Assembly (NCBI GenBank): GCA_964362645.1
Contig: CAYIFC010000015.1
Location: 1-15,773 of the forward strand
Direction of reading: 5' to 3'
Source: CAYIFC01 sp964362645
GTDB lineage: Bacteria; Patescibacteriota; Minisyncoccia; Phycocordibacterales; JACOZG01
DNA: 15,773 nt
How positions within the stretch are numbered: position 1 is the stretch's first letter; the number at the start of each line of letters is the position of its first letter. This document shows positions 1 to 5,697 of the stretch, piece by piece. The position numbers were made by a program, and so were the translations under genes. Under the pieces are notes generated by a model. That model was not told the origin of the DNA. It saw only the letters and a list, made by a program, of their open reading frames with translations, and did not search any database.

Positions 1-55
1 AACCTACGACCGTTCGCTTAAGAGGCGACTGCTCTACCAACTGAGCTATGGGCGG
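1..55 (-). tRNA. tRNA-Lys (anticodon CTT), 3' part cut off by window edge
   Basis: Read on the minus strand from 55, an acceptor strand CCGCCCA is followed by TA, a D arm GCTC-AGTTGGTA-GAGC, an anticodon stem GTCGC/GCGAA (outermost pair not Watson-Crick) and the loop CTCTTAA, giving anticodon CTT for the lysine codon AAG. The T arm begins (GTAGGTT) and is then lost at position 1, so the 3' third, including the acceptor complement, is outside the window. A 5' nucleotide C is less common for tRNA-Lys, and the missing 3' acceptor strand would have to read TGGGCGG to confirm the fold. Confidence 0.88.
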
Positions 56-110
56 ATTCTAATTTATAGCACTAGTTTTATTATTATAAAAGTTATAAGC
101 TAGGGTTCCT
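56..110. promoter_or_regulatory. Short AT-rich divergent promoter region (tRNA-Lys left, DsbA-like gene right)
   Basis: This 55-bp spacer is very AT-rich. Leftward, TATAAA (minus strand of 63-68) ends 7 nt before the first tRNA nucleotide, so the tRNA may start almost without a 5' leader. Rightward, TATAAA (85-90) and TATAAG (94-99) are candidate -10 boxes ahead of the GTG at 111, with AGGG (103-106) as a weak ribosome site. No convincing -35 box was found for either direction, so the individual assignments are tentative. Confidence 0.35.
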
Positions 111-707
111 GTGATAAAAAGATATAAATTTATAATTTTAGCGATCTTGGCCATTGTTTCTTTAGTGCTTGGCGAACTAGCGAAAGAGGCTAAATACCCA
201 CCGGCACCACTTGCGCCGCTTTCCACACCGGTCACAACTACTGACTGGCAACGCGGAACGCCCGAAGCTCAAGCAGTGGTGGTGGTGTATAGCGATTTCG
301 CTTGTCTCACCTGTGACGATATTGCCAGTAGTCTTAAGCAGCTCACTATAAATCCAGAAAGTGAAGTGTTGATGGTCTATCGTCATTTTGTTGGTGCTAG
401 TAGTACTGTTGGGAAATTGGCAGCGTCAGCTGTGGAAGCGGCTGGTTTACAAGATCAGTTTTGGCCCATGCATGACTTACTATATGATCGGCAATCAGTC
501 TGGATTGGCAAAGAAGATCCCTCGGATCTCTTGCTCGCCTACGCCGCGTCACTACACTTAAACCTAGACCGCTTCCAACGCGATATGACCTCGGCGGCGG
601 TTCTCAAAAAGATTGAGGCCGATTACCAAAGCGGCTTAAGTTCAGGACTAGTAGAAGCGCCGGCCCTCTTTTTGAACGGAGCGAGAGTACAGGCAAGAGA
701 TTTATAA
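111..707 (+). CDS. DsbA-family thioredoxin-fold protein, membrane anchored
   Basis: A 198-residue protein. Residues 4-21 form a hydrophobic N-terminal anchor or uncleaved signal, followed by a Pro-rich linker (about 29-40) and a DsbA/thioredoxin-4 type domain from about residue 46. The active-site motif is C65-L-T-C68 after a strand ending VVVVYSDFA. The helical insertion (FWPMHDLLYDRQ, about 118-128) and the cis-proline loop (EAPALFLNG, P184) are both in place, so the fold and redox centre look intact. It probably forms or isomerises disulfides outside the membrane, where pilins and other surface proteins fold. The start is a GTG with a weak AGGG upstream. It ends soon after the cis-Pro strand, as in compact family members. 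No DsbB or VKOR partner is visible here. Confidence 0.8.
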   Translation: MIKRYKFIILAILAIVSLVLGELAKEAKYPPAPLAPLSTPVTTTDWQRGTPEAQAVVVVYSDFACLTCDDIASSLKQLTINPESEVLMVYRHFVGASSTVGKLAASAVEAAGLQDQFWPMHDLLYDRQSVWIGKEDPSDLLLAYAASLHLNLDRFQRDMTSAAVLKKIEADYQSGLSSGLVEAPALFLNGARVQARDL

Positions 708-719
708 TGATATTATCTA

Positions 720-754
720 AAAGCTGAAAGCTAATAGCTAGAAGCTTAAAGCTG
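720..754. repeat. Five-unit heptamer array (consensus NAAGCTN)
   Basis: Five consecutive 7-nt units: AAAGCTG, AAAGCTA, ATAGCTA, GAAGCTT, AAAGCTG. The array lies in the spacer after the DsbA-like gene. An array with the same unit, period and copy number lies inside pth at 13161-13195 on the other strand. Confidence 0.8.
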
Positions 755-767
755 TATCGGGCGGGTG

Positions 768-808
768 GTCCTCCTTCGCTCAAATTGCTATTTGAGCTAC
801 GGCGGGAC
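768..808. repeat. Imperfect palindrome, hairpin element beside tRNA-Leu
   Basis: A 5' arm beginning GTCCTCCTTCGCTCAAAT pairs across a TGCT loop with ATTTGAGCTACGGCGGGAC. About 16 pairs form, with one bulge and two mismatches. It directly follows an 11-bp copy of the tRNA-Leu 5' end (GGGCGGGTGGT at 759-769, repeated at 873-883). No open reading frame here is credible. Confidence 0.7.
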
Positions 809-872
809 GAACGTGTACAGTAGGAGTATAGTAGTTATTCGAAGTTTAGATGTTGATCTAAATATAGTGAGA
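809..872. other. Spacer upstream of tRNA-Leu with second small hairpin and weak -10 boxes
   Basis: Contains a perfect 7-bp hairpin, TTTAGAT-GTTG-ATCTAAA (845-862), and two TATAGT boxes (827-832 and 863-868) that could serve tRNA-Leu transcription. The second ends only 4 nt before the tRNA, so the first is the likelier -10 box. No good -35 box was seen for either. Confidence 0.35.
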
Positions 873-956
873 GGGCGGGTGGTGAAATTGGCAGACACGC
901 TAGCCTTAGGAGCTAGTGCTCGCAAGAGCTTGAGGGTTCAAGTCCCTCCCCGCCCA
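873..956 (+). tRNA. tRNA-Leu (anticodon TAG)
   Basis: A full class II cloverleaf of 84 nt. The acceptor GGGCGGG (873-879) pairs with CCCGCCC (949-955), and the discriminator is A956. The anticodon stem CTAGC/GCTAG encloses the loop CTTAGGA, giving anticodon TAG. The long variable arm folds as GCTC-GCAA-GAGC. The T stem GAGGG/CCCTC encloses TTCAAGT. The CCA end is not encoded: CAC follows the discriminator. Confidence 0.95.
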
Positions 957-959
957 CAC

Positions 960-988
960 TTGACTTTATACTCATTTTAGTATATATT
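960..988 (+). promoter_or_regulatory. Strong sigma-70-like promoter for the 1071 gene
   Basis: TTGACT (960-965), a 17-nt spacer and TATATT (983-988) lie immediately after tRNA-Leu. The predicted start near 995 gives a leader of about 76 nt. Confidence 0.75.
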
Positions 989-1006
989 AGTAACCAGTAA
1001 TGATTA

Positions 1007-1027
1007 GGGCCGAATGTCGGCTCTTTT
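1007..1027 (+). promoter_or_regulatory. Leader hairpin with T run (attenuator-like or 5' stabiliser)
   Basis: GGGCCGA (1007-1013), loop ATG and TCGGCTC (1017-1023) form a 7-bp stem with one G-T pair, followed by TTTT. It lies about 12 nt after the predicted transcription start. The T run is short, so full termination is uncertain. Confidence 0.5.
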
Positions 1028-1046
1028 GACAAGCAAATAGGCCATT

Positions 1047-1063
1047 TTCTCTTGAAAGGAGAA
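1047..1063 (+). promoter_or_regulatory. SD site held in a small hairpin
   Basis: TTCTCTTGAAAGGAGAA can fold on itself: TTCTCTT pairs with AGGAGAA (one G-T pair) around a 3-nt loop, putting the strong SD AGGAG in the stem 7 nt before ATG 1071. The same arrangement is found before ATG 2441. Confidence 0.55.
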
Positions 1064-1070
1064 TAAACTC

Positions 1071-2267
1071 ATGGCTACGGACGACAAAAATACTACTCCT
1101 CCCATCGCACCCCCAACTGTACCGCCAAAAGAAACTCCTGAAACGGAGGCTCTGAGAAAGGCGACCTCGGAAATGAATAATGCAATCGGTGCATTTCGCC
1201 AAGGTACCAGCAGTGTGAACGCACAAGTCGCTGGCGCAAAAACGCTTGCCGCCGAAGCCAAAGCGTCCGTTGATCAGTTGAAAACAGAGGTGAAAGACCT
1301 CTCAACTGATGTCAAGCTGATCAAAGAGTTGGTCACACAACCAAGACCCACTCGTCGCACAAAAGCGACAAATCCGCCCGCTGTAGGCAACACGGATGCA
1401 ACAGGAACAGGTGCTGTGGTGGATCAACCGCCGACAACGGATCATAACGCTGCACCACCTGTGGCTCGGACACGAGCCCCAAGTATGCAACACCAAATCC
1501 TAACGGCCGTTGGAGAACTGCCGACAAAAATTACTCAGGCCATTGCGGCGGCGAACATTACGCCGCCGGCGCCAGCAGCTCAACCTGCGGCGACGACAAC
1601 AGACGCAGCACCGGCACCTGCGCCCCCTACTGCCACAAACGTGGCAGTAATTCAGAATCGCTCGTGGTTGTCGATTGGATTTGTCGCGCTACTTGTCTTG
1701 GCAGCGATAGGTGTAACCGCCCTTTGCCTGTCCTGCCGTAGCCAGCAAACCCAGGTCACCGTTACGACCCAAATTAGTGAGACGGTGAACAAGATTGCTG
1801 ACCAGACAAAACTGGTCGAGATTGCCAAGTCAGCTGTGACTCCTCCGGTCGAGGAAAAGAAGGAACCGGAGAAAAAGCCGGAAACAGTAGTACCGCCGAT
1901 CAAGTTTGAGGAAGCGGGGAATGCCGACCTTACGAGAACGATACCCATTACACCAACAGAGACGAAAGTGATCACAATTCCAACCGAATGCCCTCTCATC
2001 GTATACAACTTTGGGGGGCATCCACCGTTCACTCACGAACTTGTTCCTTCTGAGCCGGGAGAAAAAAAATTGATCCTAAGATCCACCGAAAGTACGTGGG
2101 CTGGGCCAACTGTTCCTCCTGGATTCTGTACCGAACACCTTAAGGTGGGGTCGTTGTCTTCAAGCACAATGATTTCGATCCCAATCTACCGGCAGGAAGT
2201 AGACAAGGTGGTGGTGGAAGAACACTCAAGTACCACCACGACCCACTTTCGTAAACGGGAGCCTTAA
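1071..2267 (+). CDS. Hypothetical single-TM protein with coiled coil and Pro/Ala/Thr-rich linkers
   Basis: 398 residues, family not recognised. Order: a Pro-rich N terminus (1-22); a helical, probably coiled-coil stretch (about 24-90, low in Pro, with regular hydrophobic spacing); a disordered Pro/Thr/Ala-rich linker (about 91-190); one transmembrane helix (about 199-221, WLSIGFVALLVLAAIGVTALCL); a Lys/Glu/Pro-rich spacer (about 258-275); and a C-terminal, probably beta-rich domain (about 276-385) with Cys307 and Cys353. There is no signal peptide, so the N-terminal coiled coil is probably cytoplasmic and the C-terminal domain outside. The ATG follows a perfect AAAGGAG at good spacing, unlike most genes here. 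It has its own promoter and terminator. It lies next to an SPFH gene with a matching leader, which suggests joint function. It may have been acquired next to tRNA-Leu. Confidence 0.75.
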   Translation: MATDDKNTTPPIAPPTVPPKETPETEALRKATSEMNNAIGAFRQGTSSVNAQVAGAKTLAAEAKASVDQLKTEVKDLSTDVKLIKELVTQPRPTRRTKATNPPAVGNTDATGTGAVVDQPPTTDHNAAPPVARTRAPSMQHQILTAVGELPTKITQAIAAANITPPAPAAQPAATTTDAAPAPAPPTATNVAVIQNRSWLSIGFVALLVLAAIGVTALCLSCRSQQTQVTVTTQISETVNKIADQTKLVEIAKSAVTPPVEEKKEPEKKPETVVPPIKFEEAGNADLTRTIPITPTETKVITIPTECPLIVYNFGGHPPFTHELVPSEPGEKKLILRSTESTWAGPTVPPGFCTEHLKVGSLSSSTMISIPIYRQEVDKVVVEEHSSTTTTHFRKREP

Positions 2268-2296
2268 ACCCCGTAGTTAGGCCGTGTTTTAACCCT

Positions 2297-2338
2297 CAAG
2301 CCCCTTATCGCTTCACTGCGATTCGGGGCTTGCTTTTT
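2297..2338 (+). terminator. Rho-independent terminator after the 1071 gene
   Basis: CAAGCCCC (2297-2304) pairs perfectly with GGGGCTTG (2325-2332), with inner ATCG/CGAT pairing, and is followed by CTTTTT. The terminator tail overlaps the -35 region of the next promoter. Confidence 0.9.
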
Positions 2339-2358
2339 ATATATGGATATGATATAAT
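2330..2358 (+). promoter_or_regulatory. Extended -10 promoter for the SPFH gene
   Basis: TGA-TATAAT (TATAAT at 2353-2358) is a perfect -10 box with a TGN extension. TTGCTT (2330-2335) at 17 nt is a weak -35. The predicted start near 2365 gives a leader of about 76 nt. Confidence 0.75.
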
Positions 2359-2373
2359 GTAGGTTGGATTGAG

Positions 2374-2392
2374 AAGGGTATGTTACCCTTTT
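2374..2392 (+). promoter_or_regulatory. Leader hairpin with T run before the SPFH gene
   Basis: AAGGGTA (2374-2380), loop TGT and TACCCTT (2384-2390) make a perfect 7-bp stem ending in a four-T run. Size, triloop and distance to both promoter and start codon match the hairpin at 1007-1027, although the stem sequence differs. Confidence 0.5.
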
Positions 2393-2418
2393 CCAATAAA
2401 CGTTCTTCGACAAAATAC

Positions 2419-2436
2419 TTCTCTTTGAAAGGAGAA
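2419..2436 (+). promoter_or_regulatory. SD site held in a small hairpin (SPFH gene)
   Basis: TTCTCTTTGAAAGGAGAA can pair TTCTCTT with AGGAGAA around TGAA, hiding AGGAG 4-5 nt before ATG 2441. It is nearly identical to 1047-1063. Confidence 0.55.
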
Positions 2437-2440
2437 AAAC

Positions 2441-3457
2441 ATGTTTTGGTTAGCAGTAGTGGGAGTTCTTTTTTTGCTGGCAGGGACGATATTCACAGGG
2501 CTTGTGCGAATAAGCACAATAAACTACGGAGTCGTAACGCTTTTCGGAGAAAGAACTGGACGAATCGTTCGTGAAGGTCTCCGCCTTATTTGGCCTTTTG
2601 GCTTTAATAAGGTAGAACTCATTCCGTTCGATCTCAAGACAAACGAAATTACCGTAATAGTTTACTCGAAAGACAACGTCGCGATCACCATTAAGGGATC
2701 CAACCAGCACCGACCAACCGGATACAAAGTCCCTCAAGCAAAAACAGGAATTGCCGAAATCGACCAGAAAATTGATCTACTCGAACAATACCCTTACGGG
2801 TGGGCAAAAAGAGGTGACGGGAAACCGCTTCTATTTAGTTATATGGAAGCGGAAGAAGCAACAATTCTGGGTGGATTATCGGACGGAATCAAACACGAGA
2901 TCGGTGCAATAGCAGGAACATATCCTGCCGACAAGTTCATCCAAGAAAGAGATGCCTTGGGAAGGATCATCAACGCCACACTAATCATGGAGGTTCCCCC
3001 TCACAAACGCAAACAACTCATCAAGAAGTTTGAACACCTACCAGAAAGCGAGAGGTTGGTCCCTGTAAAAGATAGGATCAAGTTCTACAAGGACCACGCG
3101 GCCGAAATCGATGACCTGATCGAAAAGGCCAGGAACAACAATCTGGAAGTATCGGAGATCGAAGGTAGGTACGGGATTGAAATAGAAACTTTCGCTCTTG
3201 CCACCGTAGACTTCTCTGAGAAAACAAAAGCCGCCCTGGAATTGGCTCGACAGCAAGAGGCCGAGAACAAAAAGGTGGTTAAGCGCACCGATGCAAAGGC
3301 AACCTCTTTCAAAACCTTGAAAGACGCCGGGCTTAGTTCAAGCGAAGCTAACGACGCATCGAATGTAATCTTGCAAATAACCAACCCGATCAACGTCAAC
3401 GACATCCGTGGTGGAGCATTCCCTCACATTAATGTAACGCCGAAAGGAGGACCGTGA
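2441..3457 (+). CDS. SPFH/band-7 (stomatin/prohibitin-like) membrane protein
   Basis: 338 residues. One N-terminal TM helix (about 2-22) is followed by the entry to an SPFH domain: INYGVVTLFGERTGRIVREG then LRLIWPF, matching the family pattern of a strand, FG-R and a G-L-x-x-x-x-PF turn. The SPFH region continues to about 260 with an expanded middle (about 85-215), and ends in an Ala/Glu/Lys-rich helix (about 259-285), as expected of a protein that forms ring or cage oligomers on membranes. Family members organise membrane microdomains and hold proteases or other partners; no specific role can be read here. There is no NfeD-like gene, the usual partner. The TGA stop overlaps the next start, so the 3457 gene is translationally coupled. 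By eye, Arg and Gly codon use (AGA, AGG, CGA, GGA) differs from the CGC/GGC-rich hisS and gyrA, suggesting separate origin. Confidence 0.8.
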   Translation: MFWLAVVGVLFLLAGTIFTGLVRISTINYGVVTLFGERTGRIVREGLRLIWPFGFNKVELIPFDLKTNEITVIVYSKDNVAITIKGSNQHRPTGYKVPQAKTGIAEIDQKIDLLEQYPYGWAKRGDGKPLLFSYMEAEEATILGGLSDGIKHEIGAIAGTYPADKFIQERDALGRIINATLIMEVPPHKRKQLIKKFEHLPESERLVPVKDRIKFYKDHAAEIDDLIEKARNNNLEVSEIEGRYGIEIETFALATVDFSEKTKAALELARQQEAENKKVVKRTDAKATSFKTLKDAGLSSSEANDASNVILQITNPINVNDIRGGAFPHINVTPKGGP

Positions 3458-3915
3458 TGCACAAAGGGACACAAGCTAAGACTCTCGTACCGAAGAGTGG
3501 GATCATTGCCATTCTGGTTGTGGGAGCAATACTCTTGAGTGTTGTGATAGTCTGGGGATTATGGCCCAATGCCCCGACCCCAATCCCAACCGCCGGAACC
3601 TCGGAAGTGGCACGTTCAGGGATACACGAACTGCCGACCATTTGGGCCGAACCAATTGAGACCAACCCAAGTTCAATGGCACTCAAACAAGAATGCTTGC
3701 CCCCCGGAACTCGGTTCGTGAGACTAAGTTCCACAGGGAAGGTGTACTTGATGGCAGATGGCCCCGAAGGAAGTGAGAAGGTTATTTACGACCCAAGTAC
3801 AAATAATGATTTGGTTCTTAAATACCATCACGCCAATTGCTTTGGGGGACAGTCTTTGACCGGGAAACGCGAACCAATGAGAGTCTTATACTGCTACACC
3901 AAGTTCGACAAGTAG
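3457..3915 (+). CDS. Small single-TM hypothetical protein coupled to the SPFH gene
   Basis: 152 residues from the ATG at 3457, whose A is the last base of the upstream TGA. AAAGGAGG (3443-3450) sits 6 nt upstream, better spaced than for the alternative GTG at 3454. A short basic N terminus precedes one TM helix (about 16-36, ending WGLWP), then a Pro/Thr linker and a C-terminal domain of about 85 residues with Cys near 80, 127 and 146 and several short predicted strands. Orientation is probably N-in, with the domain outside. No family was recognised. Coupling to an SPFH protein suggests a membrane partner or substrate. It is not NfeD, because it lacks an OB-fold-type tail and multiple TM helices. 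Confidence 0.72.
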   Translation: MHKGTQAKTLVPKSGIIAILVVGAILLSVVIVWGLWPNAPTPIPTAGTSEVARSGIHELPTIWAEPIETNPSSMALKQECLPPGTRFVRLSSTGKVYLMADGPEGSEKVIYDPSTNNDLVLKYHHANCFGGQSLTGKREPMRVLYCYTKFDK

Positions 3916-3930
3916 TGGTACACACAACCC

Positions 3931-3970
3931 AAAAGCGAGGAAGGATTTTATATCCTGTCCTCGCTTTTTT
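3931..3970. terminator. Bidirectional terminator between the SPFH block and the pilin genes
   Basis: AAAAGCGAGGA pairs with TCCTCGCTTTT, with inner AGGAT/ATCCT pairing. Plus-strand transcripts end in a T6 run (3965-3970), minus-strand transcripts in T4. It lies between convergent genes ending at 3915 and 3997. Confidence 0.85.
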
Positions 3971-3996
3971 ACGTCTAATTTTATTTTATATTTATC

Positions 3997-4245
3997 TTAA
4001 CTGCACCCGGCGCCGATGGTAGAGCAGACAAGGCGCACGATCCCCCAGACGCCGATCATGATGAAGAGGCCGATGACGCTGTAGAGGATATGCTTCTTGC
4101 CCGTCTCGCGCGCCGCCGTGTCGTCTGAGGCCTGAACAAACTCGTATATGCCATAAACGAAGTAGAGGAACGCGAGAACAAACAGCAGATTAAGCACCGG
4201 GTTAATGATCTCTGTTTCAATTTTGCCGATTATCGGTATATCCAC
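3997..4245 (-). CDS. VirB2/TrbC-like small pilin, copy 5
   Basis: 82 residues, GTG start 6 nt after the TAG of copy 4. Two hydrophobic helices (about 13-37 and 52-75) flank a polar loop (QASDDTAARETGKKH). The second helix ends in the IGLFIMIGVWGIV pattern shared with copies 3 and 4. This two-helix plan with a charged loop is that of VirB2/TrbC-type T4SS pilins and of the CPR pilin-like (T4SS_pilin) family. A terminal pair of cysteines (C73, C81) is specific to this copy. No SD is visible; translation probably relies on coupling to copy 4. Confidence 0.75.
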   Translation of the reverse strand: MDIPIIGKIETEIINPVLNLLFVLAFLYFVYGIYEFVQASDDTAARETGKKHILYSVIGLFIMIGVWGIVRLVCSTIGAGCS

Positions 4246-4251
4246 TAAAGA

Positions 4252-4617
4252 CTAGTTGGTTGGAACAGTTGGAATATCAACTCTTGGTGCTTGACCTCCA
4301 GTTTGAATACCAAAACTGCGGCCGACTACACCAACAAGACCCCAAACGGCAGCCATTACAAACAAGATGATCACACCCCAGATCATCATGCCGCGAGCTT
4401 CTTTCTGCTTTTCTTCGTCGCCAGCACCAGATATATACTTAGCCAGACCAAGGAAGAAGTAGATCAGGGCTAAAGTCATGATCAAAGGAACAGCATAACC
4501 CATGATCAAACGAACCTTATCTAAAATCGTAAATATTGTTTGAGCCGAGGCTAAAACAGGGAAAGCAACCAAAATTGCTACCACAGCGGGGAAGAAATTC
4601 TTAATTCTATTTAACAT
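4252..4617 (-). CDS. VirB2/TrbC-like pilin, copy 4, with signal peptide
   Basis: 121 residues. A clear signal peptide (basic MLNRIK, hydrophobic 9-22, cleavage after ASA at about 25, then QTIF) precedes two membrane helices (about 38-62 and 76-98) separated by AGDEEKQKEARG. The second helix carries GVIILFVMAAVWGLVG, the family signature, and a Gly/Pro-rich tail follows. Unlike its neighbours it has a cleavable signal and its own upstream extended -10 promoter, so it may be the major pilin subunit. Signal peptidase I (13459-13995) is encoded in the same window. Confidence 0.82.
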   Translation of the reverse strand: MLNRIKNFFPAVVAILVAFPVLASAQTIFTILDKVRLIMGYAVPLIMTLALIYFFLGLAKYISGAGDEEKQKEARGMMIWGVIILFVMAAVWGLVGVVGRSFGIQTGGQAPRVDIPTVPTN

Positions 4618-4647
4618 TTGTTATATAACTAAAACTGATAATATATG

Positions 4648-4656
4648 ATTATAGCA
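4648..4656 (-). promoter_or_regulatory. Internal extended -10 promoter before pilin copies 4 and 5
   Basis: On the minus strand TGC-TATAAT gives a perfect -10 with TGN extension and no clear -35. The predicted start near 4641 leaves a leader of about 24 nt without an SD. It lies in the 76-bp gap between copies 3 and 4. Confidence 0.6.
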
Positions 4657-4693
4657 AAAGCAAGCTCTAAATGGGAAAGAGGTGGTGGATAAG

Positions 4694-4981
4694 CTAGGGC
4701 GTGCCACTATTAATTGTTGGCGGATTAGGGCGAGTGTATTGGAGTGGGAAGGTGTTGGTCAGCACATTAACCAGGCCCCAGACCGCCGTCATTACGAAAA
4801 GGGCGATAATGCCGTAGGTCATCATATTGATCCCCTCCTTGCGCTTACCTTCATCGCCCGCCGACTGGACATACTTGAGCACACCCCAAAGGAAGTAGAA
4901 GACGGCTAAGGCGACAATTAGAATTACTAGAGGGTTTAGGATCTTGTCGATAATTAGTGTGATCAAGCCTGAAAAAGTCAT
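4694..4981 (-). CDS. VirB2/TrbC-like pilin, copy 3
   Basis: 95 residues. Two helices (about 5-37 and 53-75) surround QSAGDEGKRKEG. The motif MMTYGIIALFVMTAVWGLV matches copies 4 and 5, so these three form one subtype. No signal peptide cleavage site is evident. The start ATG is 27 nt after the stop of copy 2, in an AT-rich gap with no SD. Family assignment rests on the repeated two-helix and charged-loop plan and on the local tandem array. Confidence 0.8.
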   Translation of the reverse strand: MTFSGLITLIIDKILNPLVILIVALAVFYFLWGVLKYVQSAGDEGKRKEGINMMTYGIIALFVMTAVWGLVNVLTNTFPLQYTRPNPPTINSGTP

Positions 4982-5008
4982 ATTAAAATATTAAATTATT
5001 TGATAATC

Positions 5009-5368
5009 TTACCCGCCTAATTGGGTTACCGTGGCCTTGAGCATCGCTGAAATTACGAAAGCGCCGAGGACGATGGCGGCACCGATAATAGTGTAGAAGA
5101 ATGTTTTCTTAGCCTCATCAATCTTGCTCTGGTTGCCGCGAGCCACCACAAAGAGGAAGCCGGAGTAGATAACGAAGATCCCCACGATCGGCAAACCCAG
5201 TTGGACAAGAATCTTGAGAATTTGTTCGATAAGGTCTGGAATACTATTAACACTAGTCAACGGATTCTTAATAGGGATAGTGAAGCCGCTACTTGGAGAC
5301 CTCGCTGGCGGTGGAACAACGTCACCAGCCAATAAATGATAAGTTTTTTGGAATAAATCTAATTTCAT
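5009..5368 (-). CDS. VirB2/TrbC-like pilin, copy 2
   Basis: 119 residues. A longer N-terminal segment with a Pro/Ser-rich stretch (about 19-36) is followed by two helices (about 54-77 and 92-114) around GNQSKIDEAKKTF. The second helix, TIIGAAIVLGAFVIS, lacks the VWGLV ending of copies 3-5 and resembles copy 1, so copies 1 and 2 form a second subtype. Start and stop overlap (ATGA) with copy 1, so translation is coupled. Confidence 0.8.
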   Translation of the reverse strand: MKLDLFQKTYHLLAGDVVPPPARSPSSGFTIPIKNPLTSVNSIPDLIEQILKILVQLGLPIVGIFVIYSGFLFVVARGNQSKIDEAKKTFFYTIIGAAIVLGAFVISAMLKATVTQLGG

Positions 5369-5697
5369 AGGCCTTTAGTAAATGTGGAATCGGCGCCGAG
5401 GAGAGCAAGGAGAGATTTGACGATCACGAAGGCGGCGAGAGCGATAACCAAACCAATGATCGCATTCCTGATAATCTCTTTGGCTTTGCTACGGTTACCT
5501 TCGTTCGTGCCCGAAGTAAGATAGAGGAAGCCGGCATAGCCGATCGCCAGTGTGGCTAAAGGTACGGCCAAGTAGATAAAGAAGTTAAAAACGCGGCCGA
5601 GCAGATTAAAGAAGTCTTGCAAACCGCAATTATTCGGGTCAGCACAGTTGCCCACAATCCCCGTAGCCGCGAGCATAAAGTTATTGACCAGATCCAT
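5365..5697 (-). CDS. VirB2/TrbC-like pilin, copy 1
   Basis: 110 residues. The N terminus is short and amphipathic, with two cysteines (C18, C24) that could form an extracellular disulfide. Two helices follow (about 36-61 and 78-100) around GTNEGNRSKAKEI. The second helix (AIIGLVIALAAFVIVKSL) is of the copy 2 subtype. It starts inside the last 17 nt of the solute-binding protein gene and overlaps copy 2 by ATGA, so it is cotranscribed and coupled on both sides. The DsbA-like protein elsewhere in the window could act on its cysteines; that is only an inference. Confidence 0.8.
   Translation of the reverse strand: MDLVNNFMLAATGIVGNCADPNNCGLQDFFNLLGRVFNFFIYLAVPLATLAIGYAGFLYLTSGTNEGNRSKAKEIIRNAIIGLVIALAAFVIVKSLLALLGADSTFTKGL

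Noticed and set aside
765..980. Open frame of 71 codons across the spacer and tRNA-Leu
   Set aside because: It overlaps the tRNA and palindrome, has no ribosome site and is low-complexity by origin; the tRNA and repeat explain the sequence.
1004..1305. Overlapping minus-strand open frames opposite the 1071 gene
   Set aside because: They lie opposite a well-signalled gene with SD, promoter and terminator, and show no domain features.
1628..1649. 9-bp perfect hairpin TACTGCCAC-AAAC-GTGGCAGTA within the 1071 gene
   Set aside because: Only one copy, inside coding sequence, no T run; could be chance in a repetitive Pro/Ala/Thr region. Not strong enough to call a regulatory site.
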